Shown one piece after another: positions 1 through 4,398 of a stretch of 5,825 nucleotides of DNA. The notes below the pieces were generated by a model. It worked only from the letters and a program-made list of their open reading frames with translations, was not told the origin of the DNA and did no database searches. A program made the position numbers and the translations under genes. The stretch spans positions 1 to 5,825 of the forward strand of contig JAKAJX010000139.1 of the NCBI GenBank assembly GCA_021824855.1. The letters are read 5' to 3'. Position 1 is the first letter of the stretch. Each line of letters begins with the position of its first letter. Origin of the DNA: Bacteroidota bacterium. Its GTDB lineage: Bacteria; Bacteroidota; Bacteroidia; Chitinophagales; Chitinophagaceae.

Positions 1-1
1 T

Positions 2-112
2 TATGGATTTGCTATTAACAGTGGACCAGTTATTTCGGCTAATATAGTTGTGTTAATTCTATCGTTATTATTACTATATTTTAAACTAACCTTTAATAGA
101 AAAATTAAATAA
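2..112 (+). CDS. C-terminal end of a probable SemiSWEET (MtN3/PQ-loop) sugar transporter, partial
   Basis: The frame is open from the window edge and ends at a TAA at 110-112, giving 36 residues. It begins YGFAINSGPVISANIVVLIL, continues as a strongly hydrophobic stretch (LSLLLLYF), and closes with a short basic tail (KLTFNRKIK). A proline followed by an ANxVxL helix and a basic end is how the third and last membrane helix of SemiSWEET proteins looks (family length about 85-95 residues). SemiSWEETs are inner-membrane proteins that dimerise to move sugars down a gradient. Most of the gene, including the PQ motif, lies outside the window, so the family call rests only on the last helix. Another small membrane protein remains possible. 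The gene ends just before a hairpin terminator and converges on the next gene. Confidence 0.6.
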   Translation, partial: YGFAINSGPVISANIVVLILSLLLLYFKLTFNRKIK

Positions 113-129
113 AAAAATATCACCGAAAT

Positions 130-162
130 AAAAAAAGTTCCGATAATATCGGAACTTTTTTT
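130..162. terminator. Bidirectional intrinsic terminator between convergent genes
   Basis: This is a perfect inverted repeat centred on base 146. Seven A, GTTCCGAT, loop AAT, ATCGGAAC and seven T together give up to 15 base pairs. Read on either strand it is a GC-containing stem followed by a T tract. It sits between the end of the SemiSWEET-like gene (112) and the end of the DUF2795-like gene (176), so it can serve both. Confidence 0.9.
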
Positions 163-175
163 ATAATTAAGTAGT

Positions 176-397
176 TTAATATTCATCCTCATTAAACATA
201 AAATCTTCCTGACTTGGATAATCAGGCCAAATATCTTCAATACTTTCATACACTTCGCCTTCATCATCTAATTCTTGTAAATTTTCTACTACTTCAATAG
301 GAGCACCACTACGAATAGAATAATCAATCAATTCGTCTTTGGTAGCAGGCCAAGGTGCTTCTTCTAAATAACTCGCTAATTCTAAAGTCCAGAACAT
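176..397 (-). CDS. Small acidic DUF2795-like protein
   Basis: The product is a 73-residue, strongly acidic protein starting MFWTLELASYLEEAPWPATK. It has no signal peptide, membrane segment or cysteine. I recognise the pattern (W-T-LELASYLE, APWPATKDELIDYSIRSGAP, then ENLQELDDEGE, then IEDIWPDYP) as the short form of the DUF2795 family common in Bacteroidota. No biochemical role is established for it. The N-terminal 45 residues look like a small helical fold, with a conserved DELIDYAIRSGAP-like segment. The C-terminal part is Asp/Glu-rich and ends FNEDEY, suggesting an acidic tail that may contact basic partners (inference). The ATG at 395-397 fits a promoter placed just upstream. The gene stands alone, converging on the SemiSWEET-like gene and divergent from the LolD-type ATPase. 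Family call fairly sure, function unknown. Confidence 0.8.
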   Translation of the reverse strand: MFWTLELASYLEEAPWPATKDELIDYSIRSGAPIEVVENLQELDDEGEVYESIEDIWPDYPSQEDFMFNEDEY

Positions 398-413
398 AGC
401 TTCAAATTTTTTG

Positions 414-444
414 CAAATGTAACCGTATAAATGAAATTTCCAAA
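414..444 (-). promoter_or_regulatory. Bacteroidota-type promoter for the DUF2795-like gene
   Basis: Read on the minus strand, TTTG (444-441) is followed by exactly 19 bases and then TACATTTG (421-414). This is a full match to the Bacteroidota primary sigma factor pattern TTTG-N19-TAnnTTTG. The -7 box ends 16 bases before the ATG at 397, giving a leader of only about 10 bases. No Shine-Dalgarno sequence is visible. Confidence 0.85.
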
Positions 445-460
445 TGCAAGTTTGCTAACA

Positions 461-508
461 AAGCGTAAATAAATTATTAAAAACGCTTAATACAACATTG
501 CTGTTGTA
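461..508. repeat. Two short inverted repeats upstream of the LolD-type gene
   Basis: AAGCGT (461-466) is mirrored by ACGCTT (483-488). TACAACA (491-497) is mirrored by TGTTGTA (502-508) across the four-base loop TTGC. Neither is followed by a T tract, so they are not terminators. The second, lying about 30 bases before the ATG at 539, could be an operator or a hairpin in the leader. The pattern TAAGTTTA (507-514) is a weak -7 candidate for the downstream gene, but no -33 element sits at the right distance. Function is not shown by sequence. Confidence 0.35.
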
Positions 509-538
509 AGTTTACACCCCAAAAAAGAGTATTTTATT

Positions 539-1207
539 ATGCTAATAGCCGAGAACATACATAAAAAGTATGACAAACTGGAGGTATTAAAAGGAGTCAA
601 TATTTCAGTTAATGCAGGAGAAATTGTATCGATTGTTGGATCATCAGGTGCAGGAAAAAGTACTTTATTGCATATTTTAGGAACCTTAGATGCTGCCGAT
701 AGCGGTACTATTTTATTAAACAATACACCTTTGCACTTATTAAAAGGAAAAAAACTGGCCGCATTTAGAAATAAGCATATTGGATTTGTATTTCAATTTC
801 ATCACTTATTACCAGAATTTTCGGCTATTGAAAATATTTGTATTCCGGGTTGGGTTGCTCAACGCAAAAAAAAGCAAGTAGAAGCCGAAGCAATAGAATT
901 ATTGAAAATATTAGGATTAAAAGACAGAGCTCATCACAAACCTCAAGAATTAAGTGGCGGGGAACAACAAAGAATTGCTGTTGCAAGGGCTTTAATAAAT
1001 AAACCGTCTATTGTTTTTGCCGATGAGCCTACAGGAAATTTAGACAGTAATAATGCAAAAGAACTGCATCAATTATTTGTGCAACTGAGAAAAGATTTTA
1101 ATCAAACTTTTTTAATTGTTACGCATAACGAAGAGTTGGCTCAATTAAGCGATAGGATATTACACATGAAAGATGGTTTAATTGTACATTCAACTATTAC
1201 AGCTTAG
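539..1207 (+). CDS. LolD-type ABC transporter ATP-binding protein
   Basis: The product is a 222-residue cytoplasmic ATPase with the full ABC set: Walker A GSSGAGKST (34-42), Q-loop VFQF with Gln86, signature LSGGEQQR (138-145), Walker B IVFADEP with Glu163 next to Asp162, D-loop GNLDS (166-170) and switch His196. The run PEFSAIEN after the Q-loop and the DEPTGNLD box place it in the LolD/MacB/FtsE group. In that group the ATPase powers a separate permease that releases lipoproteins from the inner membrane (LolCE) or moves other substrates without importing or exporting across a channel. Length and order fit LolD (about 220-230 residues). There is no permease gene beside it, so the partner must lie elsewhere. 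It starts at the ATG at 539, where the homology (MLIAENIHKKY) begins. It ends inside the convergent adenosyltransferase gene. LolD is the best guess; the exact substrate cannot be read from the ATPase alone. Confidence 0.88.
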   Translation: MLIAENIHKKYDKLEVLKGVNISVNAGEIVSIVGSSGAGKSTLLHILGTLDAADSGTILLNNTPLHLLKGKKLAAFRNKHIGFVFQFHHLLPEFSAIENICIPGWVAQRKKKQVEAEAIELLKILGLKDRAHHKPQELSGGEQQRIAVARALINKPSIVFADEPTGNLDSNNAKELHQLFVQLRKDFNQTFLIVTHNEELAQLSDRILHMKDGLIVHSTITA

Positions 1208-1757
1208 GTTTCCAAACAATTTCTGCCACTTGCAACAAATGAGCAATATACCGAGCTAATACAAAGAGATAATCGCTTAAACGGTTTAAATATTTTACAA
1301 TTAAATCGTCAATAACCATTTTATGCTCTATCATATTTACACAAACTCTTTCTGCTCTTCTACAAACACATCGAGCAATATGGGTAGTTGATACAGCAAT
1401 ATGTCCTCCGGGTAAAATAAAGTTTTTCATTTCGGGTAAAACTTCATTCATTCTATCAATTTCATTTTCTAAAAAATAAATATCTGCTTCATTTAAATCC
1501 GGAATTTTCAAGCTGGTCTCTTTTTCGGGATCACAGGCAAGAGAAGAGCCAATGGTAAATAATCTATCTTGAATTGTGTTTAATACTTGCTTAACAGATG
1601 CATCGGTTACATAATCGGTTACTAACCCTATAAAACTATTCAATTCATCAATAGTTCCATAGCTTTCTATACGAAGATGATTTTTGGCAACTTTTGTTCC
1701 ACCTATTAAGCTTGTTTTCCCTTTATCGCCGGTTTTTGTATAAATTTTGAGTGCCAT
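1197..1757 (-). CDS. PduO-type cob(I)alamin adenosyltransferase
   Basis: The product is a 186-residue cytoplasmic enzyme that transfers the adenosyl group of ATP to cob(I)alamin, making adenosylcobalamin for enzymes such as methylmalonyl-CoA mutase. Family marks are the N-terminal ATP-binding TKTGDKGKTSLIGG (7-20), then ESYGTIDELNSFIG (31-44), then the arginine-rich helix RCVCRRAERV (129-138), and the C-terminal NRLSDYLFVLAR (158-169). The start is set at the ATG at 1755-1757. The frame stays open to 1844, but the extra 29 residues are not family-like. A promoter also lies inside that extension, and AAGGA sits about five bases before this ATG. The gene lies downstream of the gatC-ATPase unit but is cut off from it by a terminator, so it is probably transcribed alone. 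Its last 11 bases overlap the end of the convergent LolD-type gene. No other cobalamin gene is in view, consistent with use in salvage of imported corrinoids (inference). Confidence 0.92.
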   Translation of the reverse strand: MALKIYTKTGDKGKTSLIGGTKVAKNHLRIESYGTIDELNSFIGLVTDYVTDASVKQVLNTIQDRLFTIGSSLACDPEKETSLKIPDLNEADIYFLENEIDRMNEVLPEMKNFILPGGHIAVSTTHIARCVCRRAERVCVNMIEHKMVIDDLIVKYLNRLSDYLFVLARYIAHLLQVAEIVWKPKL

Positions 1758-1787
1758 TTCATCCTTATTTTTTGATGTACACAACAA

Positions 1788-1818
1788 CAAAAATACTGTG
1801 GGTTGGTTCATTAATAAA
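1788..1818 (-). promoter_or_regulatory. Bacteroidota-type promoter for the adenosyltransferase gene
   Basis: On the minus strand TTTA (1818-1815) is followed by 19 bases and TATTTTTG (1795-1788), a full match to TAnnTTTG with a 3-of-4 -33 box. The -7 box ends 30 bases before the ATG at 1757, which supports that start over the upstream one at 1844. The -33 box lies inside the T tract of the preceding terminator. Confidence 0.75.
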
Positions 1819-1839
1819 AAAAGAGAGACAATGTCTCTC
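1816..1839 (-). terminator. Intrinsic terminator after the gatC-ATPase unit
   Basis: Read on the minus strand, GAGAGAC (1839-1833), loop ATT, GTCTCTC (1829-1823) and then seven T (1822-1816) form a 7-pair stem with a U tract. It starts 25 bases past the stop codon of the LolD/MacB-type ATPase gene (1864) and lies before the adenosyltransferase promoter's spacer. Confidence 0.82.
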
Positions 1840-1863
1840 CACAAATTTTCTACTTAAGCCAAA

Positions 1864-2577
1864 TTAACGGTGAAGATGGCTAAATATTTCATTTTCTCTT
1901 AAGTTATCAGTTTCAATTAAACCATCACGCAGTCGCACAACACGTTTGGCATAATTGGCAATATCTTCTTCGTGAGTAACTAAAACTACCGTATTACCGG
2001 CTTCTTGAATTTTTCCAAATATTTCCATTACTTCTACAGAAGTTTTAGAATCTAAGTTTCCTGTAGGCTCGTCGGCTAATAATAAAGAAGGATTATTAAC
2101 AATGGCTCTTGCAATGGCCACACGCTGAATTTGTCCTCCACTTAATTCGTTGGATTTATGATGGCTTCTATCAGATAAACCTACTTTTCTAAGTGCTTCC
2201 ATTGCACGTTCTGTTCTTTCCTTTTTACTAATGCCCGAATAAATTAATGGAAGTGCCACATTTTCGGCAGCACTTAATCGGGGTAATAAATTAAATTGCT
2301 GAAATACAAATCCTATTTCATTATTGCGAACATCGGCCAAATCATCATCCGGCATTTTACTTACATCTTTTCCATTTAAAATATATTTACCACCTGTAGG
2401 AGAATCTAAACATCCTAAAATGTTCATTAGTGTACTTTTACCACTACCCGATGGCCCCATAAGTGCAACATATTCGTTTCTGAAAATTTCAAGCGAAATA
2501 CCTTTTAATACAGGAATGGCTTGAGAACCCATGAAATAACTTTTCTGAATATCGTCTAACCGGATGATTGATTCCAT
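1864..2577 (-). CDS. LolD/MacB-type ABC transporter ATP-binding protein
   Basis: The product is a 237-residue cytoplasmic ATPase: Walker A GPSGSGKST (41-49), Q-loop VFQQF (91-95), signature LSGGQIQR (145-152), Walker B LLLADEP with catalytic Glu170, D-loop GNLDS (173-177) and switch His202. NLLPRLSAAENVALPLIYSG after the Q-loop is typical of the MacB/LolD/YtrE group, whose permeases have one large periplasmic domain and work in lipoprotein release, peptide or toxin efflux, or envelope upkeep. The ATG at 2575-2577 is chosen. A TTG two codons earlier (2583) is in frame but has no support. Thirteen bases separate it from the gatC stop, so it is very likely co-transcribed with gatC, and a terminator follows it. 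As with the other ATPase here, no permease gene is adjacent. The two ATPases differ in many positions (for example Gly-Pro-Ser against Gly-Ser-Ser in Walker A), so they are not a recent duplication. Confidence 0.88.
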   Translation of the reverse strand: MESIIRLDDIQKSYFMGSQAIPVLKGISLEIFRNEYVALMGPSGSGKSTLMNILGCLDSPTGGKYILNGKDVSKMPDDDLADVRNNEIGFVFQQFNLLPRLSAAENVALPLIYSGISKKERTERAMEALRKVGLSDRSHHKSNELSGGQIQRVAIARAIVNNPSLLLADEPTGNLDSKTSVEVMEIFGKIQEAGNTVVLVTHEEDIANYAKRVVRLRDGLIETDNLRENEIFSHLHR

Positions 2578-2590
2578 AAGCAAGTTTAAG

Positions 2591-2881
2591 CTACTTTTTA
2601 ATTACTTTAGGCACTAAGAAAAAATTATTGTCTTTTTTTGGTGCATTTTTTAATGCCAGTTCCTGACTAATACTTTCTACTAACACATCTTCTCTTAAAA
2701 CATTTACCGTATCGCTAAGATGCAATAAAGGCTTTACATTGGTAGTATCTACTTCTTTCAATTGCTCAACAAAAGTGATCATCCGTTGTAAATCTGTTTT
2801 AAATTCGTTTTTTTCTAAATCAGTAAATTGTAATCGGGCTAAATGAGCCAAATTTTCAACCATTATATCATTAACTTCCAT
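2591..2881 (-). CDS. gatC: Aspartyl/glutamyl-tRNA amidotransferase subunit C
   Basis: The product is a 96-residue cytoplasmic protein, the usual GatC length. GatC holds GatA and GatB together in the enzyme that turns Glu-tRNA(Gln) or Asp-tRNA(Asn) into the correct Gln- or Asn-tRNA. The family pattern is clear: an N-terminal helix with ENLAHLARLQFTDLEKNEFK (9-28), then LQRMITFVEQLKEVDTTNVKPLLH, the extended segment with LREDV, and a C-terminal stretch ending NNFFLVPKVIKK, matching the usual FFxVPKVI end. The start is the ATG at 2879-2881. The promoter's -7 box ends only five bases before it, so the message may be almost leaderless. gatA and gatB are not adjacent, which is common outside Firmicutes. 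It is the first gene of a two-gene unit with the LolD/MacB-type ATPase. Confidence 0.93.
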   Translation of the reverse strand: MEVNDIMVENLAHLARLQFTDLEKNEFKTDLQRMITFVEQLKEVDTTNVKPLLHLSDTVNVLREDVLVESISQELALKNAPKKDNNFFLVPKVIKK

Positions 2882-2886
2882 AATAA

Positions 2887-2918
2887 CAAAAATAACCGAA
2901 TTAGAAGAATTTTATAAA
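2887..2918 (-). promoter_or_regulatory. Bacteroidota-type promoter for gatC and the downstream ATPase gene
   Basis: On the minus strand TTTA (2918-2915), 20 bases, then TATTTTTG (2894-2887). The -7 box is a full TAnnTTTG match and is identical to the one before the adenosyltransferase gene. Its last base is five bases from the gatC ATG, so transcription would begin at or within a few bases of the start codon. Confidence 0.65.
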
Positions 2919-2922
2919 TGTT

Positions 2923-2952
2923 TTTGACAGGCGTTAAAAGAATGGCTTAAAT
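2923..2952 (+). promoter_or_regulatory. Possible promoter for the receiver-Hpt gene
   Basis: TTTTGACA (2922-2929) supplies both a Bacteroidota-like TTTG and a sigma70-like TTGACA. Seventeen bases later stands TTAAAT (2947-2952), a 4-of-6 match to TATAAT. There is no good TAnnTTTG at the expected place; TAGTTTTA (2952-2959) is one base short of it but badly spaced. This is a weak call: the gene may need an activator or use another sigma factor. Confidence 0.3.
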
Positions 2953-2991
2953 AGTTTTAACTTGCCTGATGTTCGGTTAACCCTTCATTCT

Positions 2992-3792
2992 ATGGATACT
3001 ACAACTCTTTCAGTAAATAAATTAGGAAAACTAAAGGTGCTTATTGCAGAAGATAATGAAATAAGCAAACTAATTCTTACAAGTATGTTGCATCAATGGG
3101 GATTTGAAACCCAAGTTGCAAATAATGGATATGAGGTAATTGAATTAATGCATGCATCGTATTTTGATCTTGTTTTAATGGATATTCAAATGCCCTTAAA
3201 AGATGGAATTGAAGCTACTATAGAAATAAGAGCATTAGAAGACGAACAAAAAAAGAATGTACCTATTATTGCATTAACTGCCAATGCAGTAAAAGGTGAA
3301 GAAAAAAAATATTTTGAAGCCGGAATGAATGCCTATCATACAAAACCTTTTACCGAAAAAAATTTGTATGAATTAATTGAATCTGTTTTATTGAATACGA
3401 ATCGAACACCAACACACTCAGTTGAGACGAATACTGTTACACATTCTACTGAAAAAAAATATTCGCTTAATTTGGTAAAAGAACTTACCGGCAACGATGA
3501 ACTCTTAATAAAATCTGTAGTAGAAACTTTTATTACTACCGTTCCACTGTTAAATAAAGAATTGTATCAAAATGCTCTCGAAAAAAATTGGACACTAACC
3601 GCTAAAACAGCTCATAACCTTAAATCGAATATTGATACATTTATTATAAAAGATATTCAGGATGATATAAGAAATATTGATACTTGGGGTAAGCAAAACA
3701 TATATACTGAAGCAATTTTTGCTTTAGTTGAAAAAGTGCATGCCATTCTTAACGAATGCATCATTCAATTAAAAGAGGAATTCAACTTATAA
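2992..3792 (+). CDS. Receiver-Hpt phosphorelay protein
   Basis: The product is a 266-residue cytoplasmic protein of two phosphotransfer modules. The receiver (about 15-134) has the acidic pair Glu20-Asp21, phospho-acceptor Asp64 in LVLMDIQMP, Thr96 in LTANA and Lys118 in TKPF. A Thr/Ser-rich linker (135-155) leads to an Hpt four-helix domain (about 157-260) with His208 in AHNLKSNID. No kinase, DNA-binding or enzymatic output domain is present. The KVLIAEDNE and LTANAVKGE wording is that of receivers at the end of hybrid histidine kinases, so it may be the relay end of such a kinase working as a separate protein. It would pass phosphate from a kinase's receiver, or back to another receiver (inference). 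The ATG at 2992 is chosen; an in-frame TTG at 2962 is less likely. The gene is divergent from gatC, and its TAA abuts the stop of hemJ. Cognate kinase not in the window. Confidence 0.87.
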   Translation: MDTTTLSVNKLGKLKVLIAEDNEISKLILTSMLHQWGFETQVANNGYEVIELMHASYFDLVLMDIQMPLKDGIEATIEIRALEDEQKKNVPIIALTANAVKGEEKKYFEAGMNAYHTKPFTEKNLYELIESVLLNTNRTPTHSVETNTVTHSTEKKYSLNLVKELTGNDELLIKSVVETFITTVPLLNKELYQNALEKNWTLTAKTAHNLKSNIDTFIIKDIQDDIRNIDTWGKQNIYTEAIFALVEKVHAILNECIIQLKEEFNL

Positions 3793-4341
3793 TTTATTTT
3801 TTTCTCTTATTTTTTTATACATTTTAATTGCACTCATTAATACAATAATAAAAATTATGAGGCCAATTAATCCCCAAACAAAACTAATACTTTGCTTTAC
3901 GGTTACCAACAGTACAATTGCTATTAAAAGTATGGTAGCCACTTCATTCCATAATCGTAATTGTTGAGATGTGTATTTAAATATTCCTTTTGTTTGCTGA
4001 CTTACAATTTTTTGTAATGATAGATGATATAAATACAGCATTACAACAAAAATGAGTTTAATAAACAACCATCTTCCTTCCGGCAATAGAATTAGCCTAT
4101 AATAGCCGCTGTTAATTAAAACCACACAACCAAATAGTAATGTTAAAACAGCCGAAGGCCATGTAATACCATACCACAAACGCTTTATCATTACAACAAA
4201 CTGCTGATGTAGTATTTTTTTTGCTTCGTCAGGTTGCTCGTTGGCTTCTGTATTATATATAAATAATCTGGGCAAATAAAACAAGCCGGCAAACCATGTT
4301 ACCACAAAAATAATATGCAATGCTTTAAGGTATAAATACAT
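3787..4341 (-). CDS. hemJ: Protoporphyrinogen IX oxidase, HemJ type
   Basis: The product is a 184-residue inner-membrane protein that oxidises protoporphyrinogen IX to protoporphyrin IX, the step just before iron insertion. The N-terminus ALHIIFVVTWFAGLFYLPRL (7-26) is the HemJ hallmark, with His9, which matches a conserved histidine of the family, and Arg25. Further marks are KRLWYGITWPSAVLTLLFG (53-71), WLFIKLIFVVMLYLYHLSL (91-109) with Lys95 and His106, and LRLWNEVATILLIAIVLLVT (128-147) followed by Lys149. Membrane helices lie at about 5-24, 56-77, 92-110, 133-149 and 153-172. The fifth helix and the basic tail KMYKKIREKNKL are compatible with the family, whose C-termini vary. It follows hemH by 57 bases on the same strand, so the two final haem steps are probably co-expressed. 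No hemG or hemY is in view. The stop codon abuts that of the convergent receiver-Hpt gene. Confidence 0.92.
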   Translation of the reverse strand: MYLYLKALHIIFVVTWFAGLFYLPRLFIYNTEANEQPDEAKKILHQQFVVMIKRLWYGITWPSAVLTLLFGCVVLINSGYYRLILLPEGRWLFIKLIFVVMLYLYHLSLQKIVSQQTKGIFKYTSQQLRLWNEVATILLIAIVLLVTVKQSISFVWGLIGLIIFIIVLMSAIKMYKKIREKNKL

Positions 4342-4345
4342 AAAA

Positions 4346-4376
4346 CAAGATTATCAGATAAAATATATTGCTACAA
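4346..4376 (-). promoter_or_regulatory. Possible internal promoter in front of hemJ
   Basis: In the 57-base hemH-hemJ gap the minus strand has TTG (4376-4374), 20 bases, then TAATCTTG (4353-4346), seven of eight for TAnnTTTG counting the free positions. It ends four bases before the hemJ ATG, an arrangement like that of gatC. AT-rich sequence makes chance matches easy, and read-through from hemH is enough to explain expression. Confidence 0.3.
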
Positions 4377-4398
4377 TTTAAAATTTCTTTATTGGCTT

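Noticed and set aside
1..267. Minus-strand open frame of 88 codons crossing the terminator at 130-162
   Set aside because: It would run through a strong bidirectional terminator and overlaps two real genes. The lysine/isoleucine-rich product reflects AT-rich DNA.
487..723. Minus-strand open frame of 78 codons over the LolD-type gene start
   Set aside because: It is antisense to a well-supported ABC ATPase, with no recognisable protein features.
1758..1844. A 29-residue N-terminal extension of the adenosyltransferase, starting at 1844
   Set aside because: The extension is hydrophobic and not part of the family. It would begin inside the terminator hairpin of the preceding unit, and the likely promoter lies within it. 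AAGGA supports the ATG at 1757.
2578..2583. TTG start two codons upstream of the ATPase ATG
   Set aside because: ATG at 2577 is a normal start in the family position; nothing supports TTG.
2962..2991. TTG start for the receiver-Hpt protein ten codons before the ATG
   Set aside because: The added residues are not receiver-like and no ribosome site favours TTG. An ATG lies directly before the domain.
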